64,000 nt of DNA from Ypsolopha sequella (GCA_934047225.1 CAKOHE010000008.1:1-64000); one strand, 5' to 3'. Shown: positions 12,011-24,225, counted from the first letter of the stretch. The notes: generated by a model from the letters alone, not told the origin. A program made the numbers and translations.

Positions 12011-15000
12011 TTATTTAACAAATAATTTTGTATTATTTTTATGGGTTACATATTCTTTACCATTCCTTAAAATTTTAACATTCGGTTCCAGATCTTGTAT
12101 AACTTTAAATGGACCTAAATAAATCTTATCTAACTTATCACCAACTTGGTTTCTAATTACAACTAAATCTCCACTCTTATACTTTACAGGATTGGCATTT
12201 TTATCAAAATGTAATTTCCTTAGTTCCTTGCTCATTAATAAATTATTTCTAGCTTCAAGTTGTGCTCTTTGAAGCCTGTATTTGAGTTCCAAAGGATAAG
12301 AGTCGGGATTATACAATGGTTCTACGACTGGGTTCTGTAAATTGCTTGGTAAGCTAACTTGGTAAGTTTTCCAAACACTAACTCAAATGGAGTGTATTTT
12401 GTCTCAGTATGAACCGCGGTGTTATAGGAAAAACACCAAAATGGAAGCCAACTGCTCCAGTCAGTATTGTTGCTATCGCACTGTATCCTAAGATAAGCTC
12501 CTAGATGCTTGTGAGTGTTCTCTAAGGCTCCTAGGGTTTCATGGTGGTACGCGGTTGAGTGTAATTTAGTAATATTTAGTAAGCTACAAATTTCTGAAAA
12601 AATTGACGACATAAACTCTGTCCCCATGTCAGTTACTATTTCTTTCGGGATACCATATCTTAAAATAAAATTATTTACAAATAACCTAGCTACCGAAACC
12701 GTATCTTTCTTTTCTAGTGGATATGCTTCGACATACTTCGTCAAATCACACTGTAAAGTTAAAATATATTTATGATTTAAATTATCTATACTTAAAGGAC
12801 CCATTAAATCTAAACTAACTCTTTCGAAAGCTGCGGATGCCGTAGATGTAATCACCATCGGCTCCTTTGTATGCCTATTGAAATGCTTTTGAATCTGGCA
12901 ATTGTTGCACTTTTTAACAAATTCACTTATATCGTTAGTCATTCCTGGCCAAAAGTAATATTTTTTTATATTATTCAACATCCTATTTACCCCCGCGTGG
13001 CCACTTGTGGGTAACAGATGGAAGTCATTCATGATCACAATTTTGGTGTCTCTATCAGTTACTCTCATGACGTCTTTGAGAATTAGTAACTTAAGGATAC
13101 CATTGAATTCAAATTTATTCATTTCCTTTATGAGAATATTTATTAATTCTTCATATCGTTTGCATTTAATAATTACGAGCTCATCTAATTTTAATTTGTT
13201 GCAAAAATCATGTAATTCTCTCGCTAGCACACTTACGGTAGAAAACGATCGAGACATTACGAATATGGCTGATTTTTCAGGCACAAAAATGCAATTACCT
13301 TTATCACTAGTGATTTGCTTCAGTTTCTGTATTTGTCTTTGAGTACTCATATTGCCTATAATTAATTCTATGCTCTCTGCTGGACGCTTGAGGATTTCCA
13401 CTACTTTTGGTTGATCAGACCTTGGAGTAGCGGGAATTTCAGGAGTCATGGCAGTGCTGTCACTACGCAACTTACGAGCTTTTGCTTTGGTGATGACTGA
13501 TACTACATGTTCGTGCATGTTCTTTAAATCGGTGGAAGTTAAAGTAATACGGCTCAATGCATCTGCAGCTGCGTTTTGCCGTCCCGGAACAGAACTTATT
13601 TCAAAATCATACTCCTCTAGATAGAGTCTGAATTTAGTAAGTCGACTTGAAGGATCAGTCATGTTAAATAAGTAAATCAACGGCTTATGATCCGTTTTAA
13701 TATTGAATTTTTTGCCATATAAATAAGGCCTAAAATGTCTTACAGACCAAACAATAGCAAGTAATTCAAGCTCAGTTACTGGATAACGTGTTTCGGCGGG
13801 CTTAAGACTACGGCTCGCATACGCTACTACCTTGCCATTGCTATTTGAAAGTACTGCGCCTAACCCAAATTTTGAGGCGTCCGTCTGTAGAGTAAACGTA
13901 TTTCTATCAGAAAAATCTGGATAATCTAGTACTTTCGGGCTAATGAGTGTCTGTTTAAGCTTTTGGAAAGCGCTCTCACATTGATCCGTCCATGCAAACG
14001 CTACATCTTTCTTACATAATGCATTCAGAGAATGGGCGATCTCTGCGAACTTTGGTATAAAACGCCTATAATAATTTGCAAATGCTACAAATCTTTTGAC
14101 ATCGTCAGTGTTCTGTGGAGTAGGGTAGTTTTGTAAGGATTCTACTTTAGTTGGGTCGGGGAAAATCCCTTCTGAAGTTATCTTATGACCTAAATAAACG
14201 ATTTCCTTACGCAAAAACTCACATTTTAGAGGATTTAATTTCAAGTTAACTTCACGTAATCGCTCTAAAATAGTCATTAGGTTTTTATTGTGCGTTTCTA
14301 GGCAATTTCCGACTATTATACAATCGTCTAGGTAAATAAAACAAGCTTTATAGTTTAAACCAGACATCGCAATCGTTATCAGACGAGAAAATGCACTCAG
14401 AGATGTCTTTAAACCCATCGGACATCGCTTCATTTGGTATTGTTTATCCGTCGTAAATGCTGTATACTTCCTAGATTGCTCTTCAAGAGATAATTGATAG
14501 TAACTTTGACTGAGATCTAGCTTTGAGAAGTAGATACTATTCGATAATGAGTCTAAAATATCTGTAATATTGGGTAAAGGGAATTTATCGTCTTGTATTC
14601 TGTTGTTGAGTTGACGATAATCAAAGACAAGTCTCATTTTTTATCTCCTGACTTATCAGTCTTTTTAGGAACTAAAAGTACAGGGCTTGACCATTCAGAA
14701 GTGGTCTCCTCAATAATGTCATTCCTAAGCATTTCATCAATCTGCCTTTGAACTTCTCCTTTCATTGCATTTGGCAATCTATAAGGCTTCACGTACACTG
14801 AGGACGTATTATCTTTCAATTTAATAGAATGTTTAATTAAATTAGTTGTGGAGAGCGTATCTCCTGGTAAATGAAAAACGTCGGCGTATTTGGCACACAC
14901 GTTTTCAATGCTCTTTTGATCTTCTTTATTTAAATAAGAATGCAAATCAAGTAAATTAAGCAAAGTTCGAACTCTATTGGAACTAATACTATCTTTGTCA

Positions 15001-15642
15001 AACTTGCAAACATCAAAATGATTCAGTCTAATGACTTCTAAATCCAAAATATCTACCTTAATTGAACTATCCGTGGTATTTAAAATTCTAACTGGAATAA
15101 GTCCATTCTGTGGTTTCGAAATGACACCCGCTGTATACACTCCCTTATGTATTTCCCTAACTAAAATTACGCAATCACTACATAGTGTCGTCGGGATGTG
15201 TTTGATCATTTCGCATCGTGGCGGAATTGTAAACAAGTTTCCACTTACTTGTACAACAATAGACTGGTCTTGGTTTTCTAAACTCAAAGTACCATCTTTA
15301 TAATTTGTAGTTTTAAGCAATTATATATATATATATATATATATTATATAATATATATAATATAATATATAATATCTTTATAATTTAACATCGCGGAATA
15401 TCGCGTGAAAAAATTTTGCCCGAGTATCCCCTCTGCGGTGCAAGATAAGTTCTTGAAAACGTAGAACTTTTGTTCAAAAACCACATTCTTAGTAATAATA
15501 TCTAAATTAATATAGCCAATAGACTCTAAATTACCACTTATTCCTTTAATTACCAACTTATCCTGTTGTATTAAATTCAATAAATCCCCATTTTTTAATA
15601 ACCATTCATATTTCAAAATACATAGACTGGCTCCAGTGTCAA
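12011..15642 (-). pseudogene. gypsy pol: protease, RT, RNase H, integrase (broken)
   Basis: Reading from 15642 down, the protease active-site DTGA (codons at 15632-15640) sits at the MITE junction, followed by ILGQNFF. The RT entry region is in an open frame 15320-14634. A second frame, 14637-12322, carries VFDYRQLN, the catalytic YLDD, RNase H (TDASKFGLGAVLS), the integrase zinc motif (H..H..CNNCQ) and DDE residues (DLMGPL, TDMGTEF, GALENTHK). The integrase C-terminus is in a third frame, 12316-12011. Breaks: a (TA)n expansion between protease and RT; a one-base shift in the T-run 14637-14642; another shift near 12330-12345. Each domain is well preserved, so decay is recent. Only the RT-IN frame is long (771 codons). 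Confidence 0.92.
15320..15375. repeat. (TA)n expansion inside gypsy pol
   Basis: A TA-rich tract separates two copies of a short ATCTTTATAATTT phrase and removes the frame between the protease and RT reading frames. Probably microsatellite growth after insertion. Confidence 0.8.
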
Positions 15643-15646
15643 TTAA

Positions 15647-16062
15647 GAGGCTATGCGAATTTTATTTTTGTCACTGTCACTCCAAGCGAAAAATCGCGCA
15701 GTGCGAGAGGGGCGGATTCAGGGCAAAAGGGAAAAAAGTTGGTTTTATATTTTTATTAAAAAAACTAAAATAGCTAGCAAAATTTCAAATATCAAATCTC
15801 TAGATATTGTTGAAACACACCTAATAAAATATGTTTGAGTTCTGTATATGGTTCCTATTCGTCAAACGAGGAGAAAAATTTTCTTTGAAGACCTCATTTC
15901 AACAATTATTTCTATCGAGGAATATTTATCCAAACATGTTTTCCAATTTCAAAACCTTAGATTATATAGTCAAAATGCATATACCAGAAATTTATTAAAA
16001 TTTTCCGTTTATTTCATGAAATACACAGAAAAGAAACACCCGTATTATTTTCGCATATCGCC
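15647..16062 (+). mobile_element. 416-bp TTAA-target MITE, copy 1, nested in gypsy
   Basis: Flanked by TTAA at 15643-15646 and 16063-16066, with terminal inverted repeats GAGGCTATGCGAA / TTCGCATATCGCC (imperfect). A near-identical copy of exactly the same length lies inverted at 22990-23405. The TTAA duplication is typical of piggyBac-type transposition (inference); no transposase is encoded. It splits the gypsy protease immediately before its DTG motif. Confidence 0.88.
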
Positions 16063-16148
16063 TTAATAAATTTAACTCATCACCATCCCTTAACTGGCAA
16101 GTAATAACACAAAAGTTGTTAAAACTAAAAATAAAATGATTGCTCGGT

Positions 16149-17359
16149 TTAGGTACGAAAAAACTCTATACGTTCGTTATTATTTTGAAGCCTTTCCTGG
16201 CCGTCGTACTCTAACGCGTTATGCTGAATGCGCTGGAAACGTGAGTGGCCGCCGCCGCGTGTTTGCTGACGCTGACCATTCTTGTGTCTACCTCGATAAT
16301 CTGCACTTATAAAGTAAGTTTGTTGACCTCGATTATTGTTATGATTGGAACTATTATTATGAACAAAATTTTTATTCGAATAATTTCCTCGGCCACGGAA
16401 ACCGCGATTATGATAGCGTTTATGCTGGTACAATTTGGTGGACCCAAAATGCATTGTTTGGTTCTGAGGCTGGGTAGACATAGATTGTTCATCTACTGCT
16501 GCCCTAATAGCTTCGGGTAGCGAATCAAACTGTCGCGACGCGATAACAGTACTAAGCCGCTGGTCGGACAAACCATCCGCAAACCGCTTGATAGCAGTTT
16601 TTTCATTAAGAGGGCGCAAGACCTCAAACTTAGACGGTTCATCATCTGCTTGAGCAATCGTCAGATTGACAAATAACTCTTCCAGCTCTGTACCGAACTT
16701 CTCAATAGACCTACGACCTTGTGTAATTTGAAATAGCTGCGTTTGTAAAGCAACAGTCGATTTTTTCGGAAGTAAAAACTTGCGAATATCATTAACTAAA
16801 TATTGGATACTGCTGTAAGTACTTTTCAGTCGCAACTTTGCACTAGCTGAAAGTCGCGTTTTTAACACAAACTCAATAAGCTGGTTTTTACTAGATTCAC
16901 TAATAAGAGAGCTATACAACAATATCCCATCGACGAGCTGGTTGGTCACTTGTTCCTGGCCATTCATAACAGGCAACAGGGAAATAGCCGTTTTAATATC
17001 AAAAGAGTCAGCCATTTTTGATAACTTTTGCGATAACTTAGGCTCAATTTCTACAAAATTACCTTCCCCAGTTTGGCAACTATTATCTATCTTTGATAGT
17101 AAACTAACAATCTTATTATAAGCAATAGTTATTTCATTTATCAATTTCTGAAATAAATCTGTGGATTCAGTGCTTAGCTGCTCTTCTATAGTTTCTTGGT
17201 TCAACTGAGTCAAAATACCATCGAGTTTTTATATTCATTTTCAGCTTCCTGTAACTTCTTATGAGCTATATCTTTCTTACGACGTTCTGGACCGATTTTT
17301 ACCAAGTATTCCTTAATTAAATTTATTTTAATATGTAATTCCTTTAACTGATCGGACAT
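16149..17359 (-). pseudogene. gypsy gag (one frameshift)
   Basis: The first ATG (17357-17359) opens a frame of about 45 codons rich in Lys/Glu that shifts at the A-run on the coding strand (17226-17230) into a 354-codon frame ending at 16149. Capsid-like helices precede a nucleocapsid region rich in Arg, Gly and Asn (GFRGRGNYSNKNF), with no CCHC zinc knuckle. Lack of the knuckle is known in several insect gypsy gags. The protein would package the element RNA. The break is one base in a homopolymer. Confidence 0.8.
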
Positions 17360-17860
17360 ATTACAATGAATCGACAATTAAAATTACGGCATGATAAGCA
17401 AAACTACTAAATTAAATCATTTAAGTTGAATGCAAAAACTTTTGTTCAAAAACTTACAGAATTGTGCGCAGTTAGGTATGTTACCGCTTAGCATTATGTA
17501 GGTCACGCTGACGTCGGTTGAAACGTGCTGTGGTGGTCATCGGTCATCGGACTCGAACAGGCTTCCAGCTGCTCCTTATTTGACCCGTACTATGTATCTG
17601 CCGGCGCCCTGCATGTCCTTCGATCTCCTATTAGGCTTGAGCATATTAACCTTTTCTTATGCACGATTCTTCTATAATATTTTCTGCTGTACACGAAGTA
17701 CCAAGTTTCTTTCTTGATTTTTCTTCTTAAAATTGCTGCAGTTTCTCTGGTCTTCTGATCTTCTGGTATTGTAGTTTTTTCCTTCCTTGGTGTTGATACG
17801 TCATCTTCTTTTTGTCTTCGCTTCTTCAGTTATAACTTTAAAAATCTTCACAGGTAAGAC

Positions 17861-17875
17861 TGGTATGGGTCGCCA
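17861..17875 (-). other. Primer-binding site of the gypsy element
   Basis: On the - strand TGGCGACCCATACCA begins directly after the 5' LTR. TGGCGACC matches primer sites of mdg1/412-type elements that use an Arg tRNA (established for that group; the tRNA identity here is inferred). Confidence 0.75.
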
Positions 17876-18119
17876 TCAAATAACAGGATTGGCCAAGGGT
17901 CTGTAGTGTAGAAGTCTGGAGTGGTGATTGAAACACAGACGTTAAGTTGACATGTTTAATGGTCAACTGCCAAAATAGAGAGAACCCGAAAACTGTACAA
18001 TATTCTTTAATATAACTACTTATTGCTAAATAAGCAGTATGCGTCGCAATGTTGCAGTCAGTAGCGGCATGTCGCAGTATTGCTATAAAACAATGTGTAT
18101 ACGTAATTACTATACTTCA
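17876..18119 (-). repeat. gypsy 5' LTR
   Basis: Partner of 11644-11887, same length. It would carry the element promoter reading leftward, antisense to the host transporter gene, 354 bp before the terminal exon. Confidence 0.92.
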
Positions 18120-18473
18120 GATTATAAACATTTAATTTTCAAAAACAGTTCGTCCTAAGTGCCATCCATTTCCATGATAAGATTCGTAATATTTTTAACA
18201 GCTGACACTTTTCAAAAATTCAATTAATGTTGCTGTTAGCTTAATGTTGTCTCATTCATACACAAAATAAATGACATAATTTGGATTTGTCAATCCTAAA
18301 AAAATTAAAAAAATTTAGTACTGAAAATTGAGTTTCCTTCAAATTCTCTATAGAAAACGGCAATTTCATATGTAAATACCCAATATATTCTACACACCAG
18401 TGTATAGGGAAAGTTTCTCATAGGCTAGTATTTTATAATAACAGGTTTAATGTAATGACTCTTCTCTTTGCAG

Positions 18474-18802
18474 TCGGAATGGCGGCCGCGGTCCCCGAGC
18501 TGGACTTGTTCATATCCCTGTTCGGAGCCCTCTGTCTGTCAGCCCTCTGATTCGCCTTTCCGGCCTTTATTCAGAGCTGTACCTACTGGTACTATGTATC
18601 AAAGTCTAAGAGGCTCTGGATGGTCATAAAGAACGCCATCGTCGTGCTTTTCGGTGTGCTTGGTCTGATTGTCGGAACCTGGACGTCGCTAGAGAAGATA
18701 ATTATTAAGTTCTCCGGCGACCACGGGAGCCACGGCCACGCTGAAGTCACCAATGTCACCGAGGCATTCATCAACGGAAGCCTCCCTGCGCTTGTCCCTT
18801 GA
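18474..18802 (+). CDS. SLC36-type amino-acid transporter, terminal exon with in-frame TGA
   Basis: The acceptor CTTTGCAG is followed by a phase-1 continuation (T + TC). The peptide starts GMAAAVPELDLFISLFGALC and would continue through the last helices (IVVLFGVLGLIVGTWTSLEK) to a natural stop at 18800-18802. At 18548-18550 the frame reads TGA between SAL and FAFPAFIQ, where relatives have a sense codon (Gly by the simplest single change). The frame after the TGA stays open for 83 codons with clear family features, so the stop looks recent or is a sequence error. If real, the protein would lose its last membrane helices and C-tail; because this is the last exon, nonsense-mediated decay would be less likely. 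Confidence 0.85.
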
Positions 18803-19552
18803 AATGAGTGAGCGAAATGGAAGGAACCGATTCCACTGTGAGTGGAGAGCCACGCGGGCGTAGGACTTTGTCGGTTTATGTATAAGTGTGACTAACGTGC
18901 CATCATTGTTGTAGCCGTCCAAGGCATTAGTCAAGTACAGTATTCTTTAAACGACGTTACATCGATACAGCTTAGGTTGTAGATAGCACTAAGTAATTAG
19001 CTATAAGGTGAGAACATGCCATAATGCTTCACGGGCGATTAAATAAGTTCTATAAGTACAACATAGCTAGGTATTTTGAAATAGACGTCTTATTAAAGCC
19101 AAGAGAGAGAGCGTAAACTTCATTAAGTATTTTTCGTGCCCATTATAACAAATTATTGGATCAAGAGACAGCTTGCAGTTGGTTAATTATTCATTCACTC
19201 AATTCCAGAATGAAAAGGAACTGCGTTTAACTAAGTTATGAACAATCAAAAATCAAATATTGCAACAAAGAAGACTCTATCTCTGGGCGTATTTTATACA
19301 ACAAATGCAAGTAAAAATTCAATATTACTTATGTTTATTTTATCCAGAGCAAAGGTTGTAACACTATCTGTAAGTAGTACGTAGTTTCAAAACTGAATTA
19401 AATAGTTGAATTATAGACTAAGTGTTGTTACAAGATATGTATTGGATAGTGTATTTTATTACGAGAATTTTAAGATTTTCGATCCTATCGCTACAGTGAG
19501 AATAATAAGGTAGGTTGTAATTATAAATCTAGCATTTTTAATAGACTATGCA
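18803..19552 (+). other. 3' flank of the transporter gene (probable 3' UTR)
   Basis: No further coding sequence. The region follows the transporter stop and ends at the LINE 3' terminus. No polyadenylation signal stands out clearly; ATTAAATAAG near 19040 is a weak candidate. Confidence 0.4.
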
Positions 19553-19739
19553 TTCAATCAATCAATCAAAACGTTTATTTGCTTCAGAATTTGGTACATT
19601 AAATATAACAAAATTATAATAATAAATTGATTCACAAATTCGACCACATTGTGGTGTGCAAATATTAATTCCTTAAAATATATTAGTCAATAGTAAATTA
19701 ATTATATACATTATGTCATCATTAATTATTTATTACAAT

Positions 19740-22535
19740 TCATTGATCAAGAAATTTATTAACGCTATAATAAGATTGATCTAGTAAATATAATTTAAGC
19801 CTGTGTTTAAAATTTGGCATACGATATTCTTTGAGATCATTAGGTAATTTATTATACAACTTTATACACATATAAAAAGCATTATTACTGAATAATTTTA
19901 AATTAAATTTAGGGGCATACAGTTTATGATGATGACGAACACTCCTGCATCCCTCTTCAGCCCTTGTTTTAAATAGGTAAGAATATTTTTTAACAAATAT
20001 ACAAATTTCCAGGATGTATACACATGGCAAAGGAAGTATACCAAGCTTTTTAAATAATGGCTCACACGGTTCTAAATAATGCGCTCCACAAATAGTCCGG
20101 GCACATTTTTTTTGTACTTTAAAGGCTTTATCAATGTCTACTGAATTGCCCCACAACACAATACCGTATCTAAGTATCGATCCTACGTAACCATGATAAG
20201 CGGTAACAGCTGCTTCTTTGGAAATGATCTGTCTGATTCTCCTTAACGCAAACATAAACCTGTTCACACGTTTACATAAACTAAGTATATGTGCTTTCCA
20301 ACTCAGGTGTTTGTCTATTTTTATCCCTAAAAAAACTGCGGTGTCCACTTCTTCCAGTTTTTCGCCATTATGAACAATATTTTATTTTGGCCTTTCTGAT
20401 TGGTAGGTGTGAAATTGTAATAATTTCGTTTTATTAACGTTAATTTTTAAATTGTTTATTTTTAACCAGTCAGTTACATTGTTTAAAGATTCATTTATTT
20501 CAGTATCCATTTTAGTTACGTCATTACATTTTACAGCAACAGTAGTATCGTCAGCAAACAAAATACAATTTTGACCTATGTTTTCAGGCATGTCATTAAT
20601 GTAAATCAAAAACAAAAGTGGCCCCAAAATACTCCCTTGTGGTACTCCGTAATTATTAAGCCTTAAGTTTGATCTAAATACACATTTAACGTTGTTTTTC
20701 ATCCTGCTTACCTCGGTGCACTGTTGTCTATGGTTTAATATCAGTTCAGTTGTTCAACAAATTGCCAACAGAACTTAAACAAATTACCAGCCAACTCACG
20801 TTTAAAAATAAACTAAAGCAGTTCTTATTAGATAGGTGCTTGTACTCTGTTGATGACTTGTAAACATTTTGAGATTTTGTTCGTTTAGTTTAGTTAATAT
20901 TGTTAGTTTTACTAAGAACGTGACATATATATTTTTTTTTTTATTGTTTTTAGTATATTAGTATTGCAATTTTAGAGGTGGACCTCTTATGCCGTATTCA
21001 TAAAGCTTTGAAAGTAACTTACTATGACATACAAAGTCAAATGCTTTACTCATATCAAGAAATAATCCCGTCACGGGTTGTCGATCATCTACACGTTGTG
21101 ATAATATTTTAATAAGAGAGAAACATGCCAAAGATGTTGAACAATGTTTTTGGAAACCAAATTGACATTTACTCAAAATTTGGTTTTGATTTAAAAAGGA
21201 AGTAATTTTTTCATAAACTACTTTTTCAAACACTTTAGACAGTATCGATATCAACACAACAGGTCTAGTTAATCAGGTCTGTCTCTATTCCTTTTTTGTA
21301 CAAAGGCTTTACAATTGAGTACTTAAGTCTCTCCGGAAATACACCTTGTTCTATCGATAGGTTAATAATGTAGCATAGTGGCCTCGAAATTATCCTTGAG
21401 CAAATTTTAATTATGTGAGTACCAATATTGTCAATACCAACTGCAGAGGTATTTTTTAATTGTAAGATCAACTTTTCTATTTTTTCTTCACTTACTGGAG
21501 AAAAGAATATAGAATTAACAGATGTTTTAATGAATGGCGATTTTTTATTACTATTCGTATGGACATTATTTTCAACAGTTTCAATAAAAAAATTATTAAA
21601 TAACTCGGCAATCTCTTTTGGCTTATTAAATTCAATATTATTATGTATTATCTTAGATATTTCTTTTTGTTGTATTTGAGATTGCACATTTTTGTTAATA
21701 ATGTTCCATGACGCTTTGCATTTATTGCTGGCATTTCTTATATATTTTGAATTACATAGCCTTTGTGCGGCAAGCATTGTGTTTTTTAAAACATTGTTAA
21801 AATCAGCATATATAAAAATATATTTACTCTTATTATCTTTTTTATTGTGTTTTTCATTCAGATAATTGTGGTACAGTATTCTTTTGGTTTTACAACTTCG
21901 CTTTATACCTTTTGTTATCCACTTCAATGAACATTTTTTGTTTAAAATTTTTACTTTTATGACTGGGAAGCAAAGATTAAAGAACAACGTTATGAGGTCA
22001 TGGAATGCATTAAAAGCTTCATTTGTGTCCGAAATTTCAAACACTCCAGAAAACGATAAAGAACTTATTGCATCATGGAATTTCCTTATATTTTCAGCAT
22101 TATAATCTCTTTTATATTCAAACCAGTATTTTATCTCTGACTTTTTTTCTATTGGAAATGTAAGGAATTGTCCTGTGTTATGATCAGATAGTCCAAGCTC
22201 TTCTACAATTCCAATTGCATTTCGTATGTTGCTGATAAATAAGTCAAGGCATGATTTTTTTCTGGTAGGCTTTTTTTTTTGGATGTTTAAATTATGTTTA
22301 AGAATTGTACTTTTCAAATCTGCTGAATGCACATTATTTTTAATAATATTTATATTCCAGTCTCCGCAGATAATTATTTTCTTGTTACATTTGTTGGAGA
22401 TATAATGAAGTAGCTTTTTAAATATCTTTAGAAACATCGAAGCATTTGATATACCTTTCTTGTCAGGTATTCTATAAATACAAACTATTATGACTTTATG
22501 GTCAGTAAGCTCAACGCCGCATACCTCAAATATAT
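19740..22535 (-). pseudogene. LINE ORF2 (endonuclease-reverse transcriptase), broken
   Basis: Endonuclease motifs ICGDWN and GLSDH are in the frame 22535-21265 (the frame continues upstream of the first Met at 22437). RT motifs follow: LFLDMSKAFD in 21257-20958, then after an insertion GVPQGSILGPLLF and the catalytic FADD in 20702-20382, then a C-terminal region with FLGIKIDKHLSWK and YNKLPNDLK in 20348-19740. Frameshifts near 21260 and 20360-20380, plus the nested insertion, break the frame. Confidence 0.88.
20733..20957 (+). mobile_element. Nested LINE 3' fragment, opposite strand
   Basis: Reads forward as the end of a related RT: LFNKLPTELK, then FKNKLKQFLLDR and YSVDDL, then a stop (TAA) and an AT-rich 3' tail. 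It splits the RT of the surrounding LINE just after its DMSKAFD block. Edges are approximate. Confidence 0.7.
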
Positions 22536-22985
22536 TGATTGAATATATATTTTGAATACATACTCAAGAAATTAAAGTGATCGATTTTAATAGAAATTTT
22601 AATATTTATATTCCCAAATGCAACTAGCATAATTTTATTGTTGAAGTTGCTACGAAATCGTGTTGAGTATTGGTGTTCAGATGGCTCTGGCAACACCACG
22701 CTCCGACCCAAGGTGCGACGCCAAGCGCCACAGAAATGCCTCACTTTACAGTTGCATTTTATTATACATATATATACATCATATAAGTTAATCAGATGAA
22801 AATCTTTGGTTTTTTGTCCTGTAATATTTTATAAGAACCTAATTTATAATTTTAAACTGAAATTTTCTGAATTGTAACAAATATTTTATTTTTTTATGAC
22901 AAAGAATTTTAGACAATTTGTTTTCGGTCATGTTTTAATTAATCTGTGATGGATTTGTTTTGATATTTCGTAGGATATATTTTGG
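22536..22985. other. No gene called between LINE and MITE
   Basis: An open - strand frame at 22526-22744 (72 codons) is unrecognised. The stretch YSTRFRSN resembles phrases in LINE C-termini, so it may be another repeat fragment. Confidence 0.35.
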
Positions 22986-22989
22986 TTAA

Positions 22990-23405
22990 GGCGATATGCG
23001 AAAAAAATACGGGTGTTTCTTTTCTGTGTATTTTATGAAATAAATGGAAAATTTTAATAAATTTCTGGTATATGCATTATGACTATATAATCTAGGGTTT
23101 TGAAATTGGAAAACATGTTTGGATACATTTTCCTTGATGAAAATAATTGTTGAAATGAGGTCATCAAACACACTTTTTCTCCTCGTTTGACGAATAGGAA
23201 CCATATACAGAACTCAAACATATTTTATTAGGTGTGTTTCAACAATATCTAGAGATTTGATATTTGAAATTTTGCTAGCTATTTTAGTTTTTTTAATAAA
23301 AATATAAAACCAACTTTTTTCCCTTTTGCCCTGAATCCGCCCCTCTCGCACTGCGCGATTTTTCGCTTGGAGTGACAGTGACAAAAATAAAATTCGCATA
23401 GCCCC
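22990..23405 (-). mobile_element. 416-bp TTAA-target MITE, copy 2
   Basis: Same element as 15647-16062, inverted, same length, flanked by TTAA (22986-22989 and 23406-23409). By eye it is above 95 percent identical to copy 1, so both inserted fairly recently. Short ORFs occur in corresponding positions in both copies but show no known protein. Confidence 0.9.
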
Positions 23406-24084
23406 TTAACTAATTGACAAGGTGTCTAATCTAAATAAAGAATGTGCTTACTCAGTCGATCAGGGGTGAGAGAAAACTGTCCTGCCTTTGGATTTGAAAG
23501 AAGATTAGCAGAACAGGTGTTTGATGTGTTTACACGTCGGTGATATTGTGCTCAGAGCGTATGTTTGGGGTACAATCCCATTAAAATAAATTATACTATT
23601 GCATTAAACAAGTTTTTTTTTTTCTTTTCCTGGTTTTTCAGATTTATAATCGCTAGCAAGTAAAAGAGGTTTCCGACATCTTTAAAAACTGTTGAGAATG
23701 TATAAAATGGAACGCTCTCGCGTTCTCATAAAAAAAAATAAAAAGTTCGTGTCTATGGACGATACAATGGCGAATTGACATGTTGTTTTATTTTGTGTTT
23801 CCTATTTAAAATTATTACGAACTAGCAAAAATAAATAGCGAAAACGCTAAAAAAACGTTAAATAAATTGATAAAACAAAGTTTTTCTGAACGTAATAATT
23901 TTATTAAGCTAAAATCTTATATTATCAGAGAAATTAAATAATAAACAAACACGATTAAAATTATTTGGTAACCCACATTATAATAAACCAAACTACGTGA
24001 AAAACGTCATAGTAGGTAGGTTCTATGCAGCGAACGAAAAAAAACATAGAAGCTGAAAAATGACCCCACGATAAAGTGTGTTGA

Positions 24085-24225
24085 ACAAAAAATTTAATGG
24101 CAACGGCTCCAATAGCATTCACTATCTTTGAGTCGACCAATCACGGCTGGCCGAGTGTTGCATGACAACAGTACAAACCAATCATGAGCCTTGGGCCCTT
24201 TACAGCTTCTGGTGCCATTTTAGAA
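24085..24225 (-). repeat. Dispersed repeat, copy 1
   Basis: About 120 bp are roughly 75-80 percent similar, inverted, to 57908-58030; shared phrases include AAAATGGCACCAGA and GTACTGTTGTCATGC-like text. Non-coding; probably a MITE. Confidence 0.55.

Larger units (their letters stand above)
11640..18123 (-). mobile_element. Ty3/gypsy LTR retrotransposon, mdg1/412-like, antisense in intron
   Basis: The element occupies 11644-18119 on the - strand, flanked by GATT at 11640-11643 and 18120-18123 (4-bp target duplication, usual for Ty3/gypsy). It has two 244-bp LTRs, a primer-binding site and a polypurine tract abutting the LTRs, gag, and pol in the order protease, RT, RNase H, integrase. No env is present. 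The integrase C-terminus and Arg-tRNA-like primer site resemble the mdg1/412 group (inference). The coding region is broken by several frameshifts, a TA-repeat expansion and a nested MITE, so the copy should not be autonomous. It lies in the intron between transporter exons 10993-11168 and 18474-18802. Confidence 0.93.
19553..22535 (-). mobile_element. CR1/Jockey-type LINE, 5'-truncated and decayed
   Basis: A non-LTR retrotransposon on the - strand. Its 3' end (lowest coordinates) has AATAAA followed by a (TTGA)n microsatellite tail, a pattern seen in CR1-group LINEs. The coding part covers the apurinic endonuclease and the reverse transcriptase; no ORF1 is visible, so it is truncated near 22535. 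It is interrupted at 20733-20957 by a LINE fragment in the other orientation. Confidence 0.88.

Noticed and set aside
12515..13342. + strand ORFs of 86 and 111 codons
   Set aside because: Antisense shadows of the gypsy integrase.
15647..16066. 61- and 72-codon ORFs shared by the two 416-bp elements
   Set aside because: They are conserved only because the MITE copies are nearly identical; no domain and no start context.
18548..18550. TGA as a selenocysteine codon in the transporter
   Set aside because: SLC36 proteins are not known selenoproteins, the position is not a Cys in relatives, and no SECIS-like element was recognised downstream.
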